DNA from: Saprospirales bacterium
Lineage (GTDB): Bacteria > Bacteroidota > Bacteroidia > Chitinophagales > Saprospiraceae
Length of the DNA stretch: 10,863 nt
Direction: 5' to 3'
NCBI GenBank assembly: GCA_003559985.1
Contig: PWJP01000058.1
Location: 1-10,863, forward strand
This document shows positions 1 through 5,843 of the stretch, in pieces (the first letter of the stretch is position 1; every line of letters begins with the position of its first letter). The notes under the pieces are model-generated. The model searched no databases, was not told the DNA's origin, and saw nothing but the letters and a program-made list of their open reading frames with translations. The position numbers were made by a program, and so were the translations under genes.

Positions 1-208
1 CACCATTTTCTCCATCCGTACCCCAAAAATCCGTATCGCAAAATTGGCAAATTGCTTTGTGTCTGTCTTTTTCAAGACCGGACCAGAGATTGCAACCTGA
101 GAATCTCAGAAATACAGCAGGACGACCACTGTGGTGCCCCTCGCCCTGAAGGGTGTAAAACGCCTCTTTAACAGCGTAGGTCTTTTTGACGGATTTTGCA
201 GTGCTCAT
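1..208 (-). CDS. queE: 7-carboxy-7-deazaguanine synthase QueE, Cx14CxxC type (partial, N-terminal 69 residues)
   Basis: This is a radical SAM enzyme that converts 6-carboxy-tetrahydropterin to 7-carboxy-7-deazaguanine, on the path to preQ0/queuosine in tRNA. The 69 visible residues contain the family's opening motif, FYTLQGEGHHSGRPAVFLR (residues 17-35). The iron-sulfur cysteines are C39, C54 and C57, spaced C-x14-C-x2-C. This matches the Cx14CxxC subgroup of QueE rather than the usual CxxxCxxC. The rest, about 140 residues for a typical QueE, lies beyond the left edge. Start choice: ATG at 208 gives a family-like N-terminus; in-frame ATGs at 235 and 247 are possible, and the latter overlaps the ald stop as TGATG. 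The gene is last of the visible leftward set after tsaE and ald and is probably translated from the same message. Identity is secure; the exact start is not. Confidence 0.93.
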   Translation of the reverse strand, partial: MSTAKSVKKTYAVKEAFYTLQGEGHHSGRPAVFLRFSGCNLWSGLEKDRHKAICQFCDTDFWGTDGENG

Positions 209-246
209 GGAAATTGAACGCCGGGCAGTATTCATTGTTTTTTGCA

Positions 247-1476
247 TCACCAACTCGAGGTGTTCATGAATTCAAGATTAAAATACTTCAGGCCAAAAAC
301 CTGGCTCAGGTACTTGTGGGTGAGCAATCCCTTGTAAATATATACCCCGTGTCGCAGCCCTTTGTCAGAGGAAAAGAGGTTTTCCAGTGAATGGGTGTCA
401 CCCGTTTTCAAAAGAATGGGCGTCAGGATATTGCTTATGGCAATGGAGGCCGTTCTCGGGATATTGGAGGCGATATTTGGTACGCAGTAGTGGATCACAC
501 CGTATTTTTCAAAAACCGGTTTTTCGTGGCTGGTCACCCTGGAAGTTTCAATGCATCCCCCCTGGTCTATGCTCACGTCGATGATTACCGCCCCCTTTTT
601 CATATTGGCCACCATGTCCTCAGTGACGACCACCGGCGAGCGACCCGTTTTGGAGTGAATGGCTCCGATCACTACATCGGCGGTGGATATCTCCTTTTGG
701 AGGTGGACGGGATTCAGGGCCGAGGTGTGAAGTTGCTTACCGGTCCTTCGTTGGATTCTGACCAGTTTGTAGATGTTGTTGTCAAAAACACGAACCTCAG
801 CACCCAGTCCGGTAGCAGCGCGGGTAGCGTATTCGCCGACCACCCCCGCACCGAGGATAATCACCCTGGCCGGTGGAACCCCGGAAACGCCCCCCAGCAA
901 GACCCCGTTGCCTCCCGCTTTGTGGGTCAGGAGTTCGGCAGCAGTTAGTACCGCATTCAGGCCGGCCATTTCGCTCATCATGCCAACAATGGGGAATGAG
1001 CCATCACTGTCCATGAGGTATTCCATGGCGATGGCGATAACTTTTTTGTAGATCAGCGTGGTGATGTACTCCTTGTCAATGAGGGGGATTTGCAGTGGGC
1101 TGAAAATGATTTGCTGGGCGTGCAGCAATTCCAGTTCGTCTTTGGTGCAGGGGGCCACTTTTACGAGAAAACGCGCTTTGAAAACCTCCTTCTTGTCCGC
1201 GCAAATCTCCGCACCGGCTTCGGCGTAGTCCCTGTCTGAAAAATTGGAGCTCAACCCTGCATTTTTTTCTACTAAAACACGGTGTCCATTCGCCACCAGC
1301 GCGGATACGGCAGAGGGTACCAGTGCCACCCTGTTTTCCTGCATAATCTGTTCGCGGGGCACCCCGATGAACAGTTTTTGTTCCGGGTGTACGACTTCCA
1401 GTGTCTCGGGCTGAGTTTGAAAAGTACCACCCGGTTGGGCCTGAGTTCCTTTGGGGTTGTTGGGATCGACTGCCAT
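247..1476 (-). CDS. ald: Alanine dehydrogenase (Ald/PntAA family)
   Basis: Predicted cytoplasmic NAD-dependent enzyme interconverting L-alanine and pyruvate plus ammonia. At 409 residues it is longer than the usual ~370, because of a low-complexity N-terminal extension of about 33 residues. After that, IGVPRE and ENRVALVP (37-54) match the Ald N-terminus with substrate arginine R41. VKVAP (105-109) supplies the catalytic lysine K106. GAGVVG (209-214) is the Rossmann nucleotide loop, with D232 at the NAD-specific acidic position. SIDQGG (302-307) holds the catalytic aspartate D304, and HYCVPNIASNIPRTAS (329-344) is the conserved closing motif with N334. Oddity: the position of the catalytic histidine (His96 in bacterial Ald, in FTYLHL) is Q129 in FSPLQI. 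The same region looks somewhat like transhydrogenase subunit PntAA, but IDQGG argues for Ald. It starts 28 bp after tsaE, so is probably co-transcribed. Family certain; true substrate slightly uncertain. Confidence 0.9.
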   Translation of the reverse strand: MAVDPNNPKGTQAQPGGTFQTQPETLEVVHPEQKLFIGVPREQIMQENRVALVPSAVSALVANGHRVLVEKNAGLSSNFSDRDYAEAGAEICADKKEVFKARFLVKVAPCTKDELELLHAQQIIFSPLQIPLIDKEYITTLIYKKVIAIAMEYLMDSDGSFPIVGMMSEMAGLNAVLTAAELLTHKAGGNGVLLGGVSGVPPARVIILGAGVVGEYATRAATGLGAEVRVFDNNIYKLVRIQRRTGKQLHTSALNPVHLQKEISTADVVIGAIHSKTGRSPVVVTEDMVANMKKGAVIIDVSIDQGGCIETSRVTSHEKPVFEKYGVIHYCVPNIASNIPRTASIAISNILTPILLKTGDTHSLENLFSSDKGLRHGVYIYKGLLTHKYLSQVFGLKYFNLEFMNTSSW

Positions 1477-1504
1477 TTTTCTCTATTTAAGTCGCGCTAC
1501 AAAA

Positions 1505-1924
1505 TTACAAGATACGGATTTTTCTGATACCACCCTCAATGGTGGTGATCTTTATGGTTTTATGAGTCGCTTGAAGGAATGGTTCTGCCAACTCCGGCCA
1601 CTCGATAAAAACCCAGTAGTCGTGCTCCAGTGATTCGGCTATACCGGCCTGGATGAGTTCGTCTTCGTCTTTCAGCCGGTAGAGATCCATGTGAAATACC
1701 TCTCTGCCGTTCCCATCCAGGTAGATGTTGTGCAGCGAAAAAGTCGGGCTGCTGATCGCTTCAGTAACACCAAGTTTGGTGCAAAGGGCTTTTACGAGGG
1801 TTGTTTTTCCTGCCCCCAGGTCCCCGTAAATTGACACCGGCCCGGGACTCCCCAGTTCATTGAGGATGTCCCCGGCGATTTTTTCCAGCTCTTCCACATC
1901 CTTCACCCTGAATTCTACCTCCAT
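1505..1924 (-). CDS. tsaE: tRNA threonylcarbamoyladenosine biosynthesis ATPase TsaE
   Basis: Small P-loop ATPase that works with TsaB and TsaD to transfer threonylcarbamoyl to A37 of ANN-decoding tRNAs (t6A). The 139-residue length is normal for the family. Visible motifs: Walker A GDLGAGKT (34-41), the switch-like SSPTFSL (58-64), HMDLYRL (78-84) and the IEWPE motif (107-111). It is the first gene of the leftward set, with ald starting 28 bp downstream. A TAnnTTTG box about 80 bp upstream (2003-2010 on this strand) is a plausible promoter. The ATG at 1924 gives the standard N-terminus directly before the first helix; no better in-frame start is visible. No anomalies seen. Confidence 0.95.
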   Translation of the reverse strand: MEVEFRVKDVEELEKIAGDILNELGSPGPVSIYGDLGAGKTTLVKALCTKLGVTEAISSPTFSLHNIYLDGNGREVFHMDLYRLKDEDELIQAGIAESLEHDYWVFIEWPELAEPFLQATHKTIKITTIEGGIRKIRIL

Positions 1925-2002
1925 TGCGTCAATGCTTTTTTTGGTTTGGTTCGCGATGGCCTTTATCCTCTATTGAAAAGAGTGCCACCCACAACATTTT
2001 CG

Positions 2003-2010
2003 CAAATTTA
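2003..2010 (-). promoter_or_regulatory. Putative -7 promoter box for the tsaE-ald-queE operon
   Basis: On the minus strand this reads TAAATTTG, an exact match to the Bacteroidota primary sigma factor -7 consensus TAnnTTTG. It would start transcription near 1996, giving a leader of about 70 nt before tsaE. No clear -33 TTTG/TTG lies at the expected 19-bp distance, so the call rests on the -7 box and its position. Confidence 0.45.
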
Positions 2011-2224
2011 GTGATTCCGTAAAAATTGGTCATTTGCAGCTTGATTCGATGGGTTGGGGTGGCTGGTGATTATTTAAAAAAAATGGATGGGAGGAAATAG
2101 GTGTAATTCACTCAGGCACTGCGATTTTTCAACTCTTTGAGAATAAATCCGCAGATGATTCAACCCCTTGTTTTTGAGGGTCAATAAAAGCGGAAAAAGG
2201 GGGTGCAGGACCAATAAATTTTCG

Positions 2225-2232
2225 TATCTTTG
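2225..2232 (+). promoter_or_regulatory. Putative -7 promoter box for gyrB
   Basis: TATCTTTG matches TAnnTTTG and lies 27 bp before the gyrB ATG, giving a short leader of about 20 nt that is A-rich just before the start (AGAGAAAAAAGAA), as is usual for Bacteroidota translation starts. A -33 TTTG is not obvious 19 bp upstream. Confidence 0.6.
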
Positions 2233-2259
2233 CACATCTTTTAAACAGAGAAAAAAGAA

Positions 2260-4206
2260 ATGAGCGAAACAAATATCCCCCCCTCCTATGAGGCCAGTAA
2301 TATACAGGCTCTCGAAGGACTCGAAGCAGTGCGAATGCGCCCCGGTATGTACATCGGAAGTACAGACCTCAAGGGACTGCATCACCTGGTTTGGGAAGTA
2401 GTTGACAACTCCATAGATGAACACCTCGCAGGACACTGCACTAAGATTGAAATGATCATCCACAAGGACAACAGCATCACGGTGATCGATGACGGTCGTG
2501 GTATTCCGGTGGGTGAGCACGAAAAACTGGGAAAATCCGCCCTCGAAGTGGTCATGACGGTGCTACACGCGGGTGGTAAGTTTGACAAGGACACATACAA
2601 GGTTTCCGGTGGATTGCACGGGGTCGGTGTTTCCTGTGTGAATGCACTGTCCGATCTCATGCGCGCAGAAGTGCACAGGGAAGGCAAGAAATGGGTGCAG
2701 GAGTACCGACAGGGCGTTCCGGTGGAATCCGTAAAGCTAGTGGGTGATACCGATAAACGAGGTACGGTAATTACCTTTCACCCGGATCCGGAGATTTTTC
2801 CCGAGATCGACTTCAAATACGAAGCCCTGGCCAATCGCCTGAGGGAATTGTCCTTTCTCAATAAGGGACTCGAATTGACCATAGTCGATGAAAGGCAAAA
2901 AAACGGTGAGGGCTACGTGTCCGATAGCTTTGTCTCCGAGGGTGGTCTCGCAGAATTTGTAGAGTATCTGGATGAGTCAAGAACGCCTCTGATCGAAAAG
3001 CCTATTTTTGTCGAGGGCAAGGAAGACAACGTGGAAGTGGAGGTTGCCATGCAGTACAACACGGGCTTTTCTGAGAATATTTACTCCTTTGTAAACAATA
3101 TAACAACCCGCGAGGGTGGTACCCACGTCAACGGTTTTAAAATGGCGGTGAGTCGCCTTTTGAAAAAGTATGGCGAGGACAACAACCTGTTTAAAAAAGT
3201 AAAAACCTCAAGTGAGGATTTCAGAGAGGGTCTCACCGCGGTAGTCTCCGTCAAGGTGGCAGAACCGCAGTTTAAAGGACAGACCAAGGGGGAACTCGGC
3301 AACTCGGAGGTCACCGGTATTGTCAGTAGGACGGTTGGAGATATTCTGGGCCACTACCTGGAAGAAAACCCGAAGAGTGCCAAACAAATAGTGGAAAAAG
3401 TGGTGCTGGCAGCCACAGCGAGGCAGGCTGCGAGAAAAGCCCGCGAGATGGTTCAGCGCAAGAATGTATTGACCGGAACCGGATTGCCCGGGAAACTGGC
3501 AGATTGTGCTTCAAAAGACCCGCAGGAATGCGAGATTTACCTGGTGGAGGGTGACTCCGCAGGTGGAACTGCCAAGCAGGGGCGCGACAGACACTTCCAG
3601 GCCATTATGCCCCTGCGCGGAAAAATCCTGAATGTCGAAAAAGCCCTTGAACACAAAATCTACGAGAACGAAGAGATTAAAAATATCTTTACCGCCCTCG
3701 GTGTCTCCATCGAAGAGGCTAGCGAAGGAGAGCGCATACTCAATATCGATAAGCTCAGGTACCACAAAATCATCATCATGTGTGATGCAGATGTGGATGG
3801 TAGTCACATTGTCACGCTGATACTCACTTTCTTCTTCCGGTTTATGAGGACGCTTGTAGAGCAGGGTTATGTCTATATTGCCGCTCCGCCCCTGTACCTC
3901 GTAAAAAGGGGCAAGGAGTTCCAGTACTGCTGGACTGAGGAGGAGCGAAAAGAGGCGGTAGCCCGCCTGTCCAAAGACGGTAAGGAAAGTTCGGTGAAAC
4001 TGCAGCGCTACAAGGGTCTCGGCGAGATGAATGCCGAGCAGCTCTGGGAGACCACCATGGATCCCGATACCCGCTTTTTAAACCGCGTTTCTATTGAAGA
4101 CGCCAAAGAAGCCGACCGCATTTTCTCTATGTTGATGGGTGACGAGGTGCCCCCACGTCGCGCTTTTATCGAGAAAAATGCCCGCTACGCCAATGTGGAC
4201 GTTTAA
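2260..4206 (+). CDS. gyrB: DNA gyrase subunit B
   Basis: ATPase subunit of DNA gyrase, acting with GyrA as A2B2 to introduce negative supercoils. At 648 residues it is full length for the shorter Bacteroidota form, which lacks the ~165-residue insert of Escherichia coli GyrB. The GHKL ATP-binding domain shows E46 and N50 in EVVDNSIDE, DDGRGIP (77-83) and YKVSGGLHGVG (113-123). The transducer domain has the QTK loop at 341-343. The TOPRIM domain has EGDSAGG (430-436) and the metal-binding DADVDG (509-514). The C-terminal tail has QRYKGLGEMN (582-591). The EGDSAGG and QRYKGLGEMN signatures and the length fit GyrB better than ParE, although the two are close paralogues. The gene stands alone under its own promoter, diverging from tsaE. 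No anomalies seen. Confidence 0.96.
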   Translation: MSETNIPPSYEASNIQALEGLEAVRMRPGMYIGSTDLKGLHHLVWEVVDNSIDEHLAGHCTKIEMIIHKDNSITVIDDGRGIPVGEHEKLGKSALEVVMTVLHAGGKFDKDTYKVSGGLHGVGVSCVNALSDLMRAEVHREGKKWVQEYRQGVPVESVKLVGDTDKRGTVITFHPDPEIFPEIDFKYEALANRLRELSFLNKGLELTIVDERQKNGEGYVSDSFVSEGGLAEFVEYLDESRTPLIEKPIFVEGKEDNVEVEVAMQYNTGFSENIYSFVNNITTREGGTHVNGFKMAVSRLLKKYGEDNNLFKKVKTSSEDFREGLTAVVSVKVAEPQFKGQTKGELGNSEVTGIVSRTVGDILGHYLEENPKSAKQIVEKVVLAATARQAARKAREMVQRKNVLTGTGLPGKLADCASKDPQECEIYLVEGDSAGGTAKQGRDRHFQAIMPLRGKILNVEKALEHKIYENEEIKNIFTALGVSIEEASEGERILNIDKLRYHKIIIMCDADVDGSHIVTLILTFFFRFMRTLVEQGYVYIAAPPLYLVKRGKEFQYCWTEEERKEAVARLSKDGKESSVKLQRYKGLGEMNAEQLWETTMDPDTRFLNRVSIEDAKEADRIFSMLMGDEVPPRRAFIEKNARYANVDV

Positions 4207-4237
4207 AGTCTGTTGATGGTTGATGGCCCACCCCCCC

Positions 4238-4289
4238 CCAATGCGTCGCCTGCCCCCAAAGCTTTGGTGGGGGGCAGGCGACGCATTGG
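4238..4289 (+). repeat. Large perfect hairpin downstream of gyrB
   Basis: The two 20-bp arms, 4238-4257 and 4270-4289, are exact reverse complements (outer end CCAATGCGTCGCC, inner end TGCCCCC). The 12-bp spacer AAAGCTTTGGTG can itself pair (AAAG with CTTT), so nearly the whole 52 bp folds into one stem. It lies 31 bp after the gyrB stop. No run of T follows the right arm, so it is not a textbook intrinsic terminator. It may terminate or stabilise the gyrB message, or be a mobile palindromic repeat. Confidence 0.8.
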
Positions 4290-4323
4290 AGGCAAGCGGA
4301 CAGGGTATGAATCAATTCCGTTT

Positions 4324-4435
4324 AGGGACGCAATGCCTTGCGTCCGCTACATGGTTCTATTTTTTCATTAGTGGGGTTTTTATAATCATTTCACCCCTAC
4401 GGGATTATCTATATCGCCATGGTCTATTTAACCAG
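4324..4435 (+). repeat. Dispersed intergenic repeat, copy 1
   Basis: The unit opens with the palindrome GGACGCAATGCCTTGCGTCC (4326-4345; 8-bp arms, 4-nt loop). It continues with ctacat-gttctatt-cattag-gttttataatca-tcaccc. The same modules in the same order recur at 10131-10232, and the later part recurs at 9617-9690. No open reading frame or terminal target duplication is evident. Confidence 0.75.
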
Positions 4436-4515
4436 GACGAGAGGATTATCTTAAAAATCAACACCCCCTAAATAATGATTTACTGCAGGCTGCATCAAGG
4501 TTTCGCCCGCAAAAG

Positions 4516-4540
4516 AGCCTGCCCCCTATGCTTTGGGGGC
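4516..4540 (+). repeat. CCTGCCCC-type short palindromic repeat
   Basis: The sequence AGCCTGCCCC-CTATGCTTT-GGGGGC contains a CCCCC/GGGGG inverted repeat around TATGCTTT. A related element lies in the opposite orientation at 9797-9841, and the hairpin after gyrB contains the same CCTGCCCCC...GCTTTGG core. This suggests a short palindromic family scattered in the intergenic DNA. Confidence 0.6.
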
Positions 4541-4574
4541 CATGAACCATTGGCCATCGACCATCAACCGCTCC

Positions 4575-4664
4575 GCAGACTCACCAATTCAAAACTGGGA
4601 CAACCATCAGCCATCGGCCATCAACCAATAACCCATCAGCAGACTCACCAATTCAGAACTGAGA
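4575..4664 (+). repeat. Direct repeat pair, 26 bp with 64-bp period
   Basis: GCAGACTCACCAATTCAAAA at 4575 onward recurs at 4639 onward. Over 26 bp (4575-4600 and 4639-4664) I count two mismatches. The upstream sequence (GGCCATCgACCATCAACC and CCATCgGCCATCAACC) is also repeated, so the unit spans about 50-57 bp in two copies. It appears non-coding. Confidence 0.7.
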
Positions 4665-4691
4665 AAGCCAAAAACCAATCATTTCTTTCCC

Positions 4692-4699
4692 TACATTTG
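4692..4699 (+). promoter_or_regulatory. Putative -7 promoter box for the LuxE/PaaK-like gene
   Basis: TACATTTG matches TAnnTTTG, 28 bp before the ATG at 4728. The leader is short and A-rich (AAGTAAAAGAA). No -33 element stands out. The box lies just beyond the end of the repeat region. Confidence 0.5.
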
Positions 4700-4727
4700 T
4701 TACCCGTATAAGTAAAAGAACCGTAGA

Positions 4728-5732
4728 ATGGATTCTGCTGAAGATTTGCGGAAGAGGATTTTAAATCTCGTCGAGCAGCCCGGCGATTTTGAGGAGATTG
4801 CTATGCGGGTTTTTGAGTATCAATTTGCCAATAATGAATTGTACCGCAGCTATTGTGAAGCCCTGGGATTTGAGGGCATAGGGTTGTCCGACATATATGA
4901 AATTCCCTGTTTGCCCATTGAATTTTTTAAGTCGCATGAGGTGAAGACCGGGAGCTGGAATGAGGAAAAAACATTTCTCAGCAGTGGGACCGGTGGACAA
5001 ATTCGCGCCAAACACCATCTAAGAGACAGGTCATGGTACAAAAAAATATCCACGGTATGTTTTGAGGCTGTTTATGGGCCCATGGAGCAATACAATTGGA
5101 TTAGCTTGCTTCCAAATTATCTGGAGCAGGGTCAGAGTTCGCTGGTGCACATGGTGAGTGAGTTTGCGGAAGACAGTAATGAGGCGTGTTCAGGGATTTT
5201 CGGCGAGTTGGACGGTGATTTTTTTCGGACACTGGATTGCGCCGTGCAAAGTGACCGGAAAACCATATTGATCGGGGTGAGTTTTGCACTGTTGGATTTG
5301 GCAGAAAAACCTGATCTGATACTTTCCGAAAAGATTATCCTGATGGAGACCGGTGGCATGAAAGGAAGGCGGGAGGAGATGATAAGGAGCGATCTCCACC
5401 GGGTGCTTAAGAAGGGGCTTGGAGTAGATTCGATTCACTCTGAATACGGAATGACAGAACTGTTTTCTCAGGCTTACTCAAAATATGAGGGAGTTTTCGA
5501 ACCGGGTCCCACAATGAGGGTTTACACCCGTGAAGTGAACGACCCTTTTTGCAGAGAAAAAACAGGGGTAACCGGTGGGGTCAATGTGATCGATCTGGCC
5601 AATTTGGACACCTGCAGTTTTATTATGACCATGGATCTTGGTCGCATGGTAGATGAGAGAAGATTTGAAATAATGGGCAGACTGGATGGCAGTGAAATGA
5701 GGGGTTGCAACCTGATGTATGGAGACCGCTGA
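4728..5732 (+). CDS. LuxE/PaaK family acyl-adenylating enzyme
   Basis: Member of the ANL-type adenylating superfamily, closest in form to LuxE acyl-protein synthetase. LuxE activates a fatty acid with ATP and holds it on a cysteine. The 334 residues contain the phosphate loop SSGTGG (85-90), METGGMKG (206-213), the adenine-side motif SEYGMTELFSQAY (238-250), the ribose aspartate in MDLGR (302-306) and a GRLDGSEMRG close (317-326). The C-terminal lid domain with the catalytic lysine of full-length acyl-CoA synthetases is absent, as in LuxE. C327 is the eighth residue from the end. LuxE carries its acylated cysteine near its C-terminus, so C327 is a candidate (inference). No luxA, luxB, luxC or luxD lies nearby, so bioluminescence is not implied and the real substrate is unknown. 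It has its own promoter; the next gene begins 111 bp downstream, also with its own promoter. Confidence 0.82.
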   Translation: MDSAEDLRKRILNLVEQPGDFEEIAMRVFEYQFANNELYRSYCEALGFEGIGLSDIYEIPCLPIEFFKSHEVKTGSWNEEKTFLSSGTGGQIRAKHHLRDRSWYKKISTVCFEAVYGPMEQYNWISLLPNYLEQGQSSLVHMVSEFAEDSNEACSGIFGELDGDFFRTLDCAVQSDRKTILIGVSFALLDLAEKPDLILSEKIILMETGGMKGRREEMIRSDLHRVLKKGLGVDSIHSEYGMTELFSQAYSKYEGVFEPGPTMRVYTREVNDPFCREKTGVTGGVNVIDLANLDTCSFIMTMDLGRMVDERRFEIMGRLDGSEMRGCNLMYGDR

Positions 5733-5759
5733 GGATTCCGTCTCTATTTTAATACTGTC

Positions 5760-5778
5760 TGAGCGAAATGATTGCTCA
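5760..5778 (+). terminator. Weak hairpin after the LuxE/PaaK-like gene
   Basis: TGAGCGA (5760-5766) pairs with TTGCTCA (5772-5778) across the loop AATGA, including one G-T pair. It lies 27 bp after the stop and is followed by AAATTTAG, not a clean T run. It could be a weak terminator or an operator for the next promoter, whose -7 box begins 9 bp later. Confidence 0.3.
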
Positions 5779-5786
5779 AAATTTAG

Positions 5787-5794
5787 TAATTTTG
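5787..5794 (+). promoter_or_regulatory. Putative -7 promoter box for the giant secreted protein gene
   Basis: TAATTTTG matches TAnnTTTG, 49 bp before the GTG start at 5844. A -33 TTTG is not seen at 19 bp. It supports separate transcription from the preceding gene. Confidence 0.45.
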
Positions 5795-5843
5795 AATATT
5801 TTCAGGCTCAGATAAAATTGGGCAAAATAAAGGTCATTGTACA

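Larger units (their letters stand above)
1925..2259. other. Divergent intergenic region between tsaE and gyrB
   Basis: This 335-bp spacer separates the leftward tsaE operon from rightward gyrB. It carries one Bacteroidota-type -7 box on each strand (described separately). I see no protein-coding gene, tRNA or strong hairpin in it. An open frame on the minus strand across 2074-2520 runs mainly antisense to gyrB and has no protein-like character. Confidence 0.7.
4207..4727. other. Repeat-rich intergenic region after gyrB
   Basis: These 521 bp appear non-coding. The small open frames here translate the repeat DNA and resemble no protein. In order it holds a large hairpin, an acgcaatgccttgcgt palindrome opening a ~110-bp dispersed repeat, a CCTGCCCC short palindrome and a 64-bp-period direct repeat. 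GGTTGATGGCC at 4218-4228 is the inverse of GGCCATCAACC at 4616-4626, so short inverted repeats bracket most of the region. The last ~40 bp carry the promoter of the next gene. Confidence 0.75.

Noticed and set aside
391..948. A 185-codon open frame on the plus strand inside ald
   Set aside because: It is antisense to a clear alanine dehydrogenase, and its translation has no recognisable domain or start context.
2074..2520. A 148-codon minus-strand open frame over the gyrB start and its promoter
   Set aside because: Much of it is antisense to the conserved GyrB N-terminus; its translation looks random.
4220..4471. Possible 83-residue protein with a hydrophobic centre after gyrB
   Set aside because: It is a translation of the hairpin and the dispersed repeat. 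Copy 3 of the same repeat at 10131-10290 does not keep a matching frame.
4475..4711. Possible 78-residue protein before the LuxE-like gene
   Set aside because: It consists of direct-repeat DNA and covers the putative promoter; no protein-like features.
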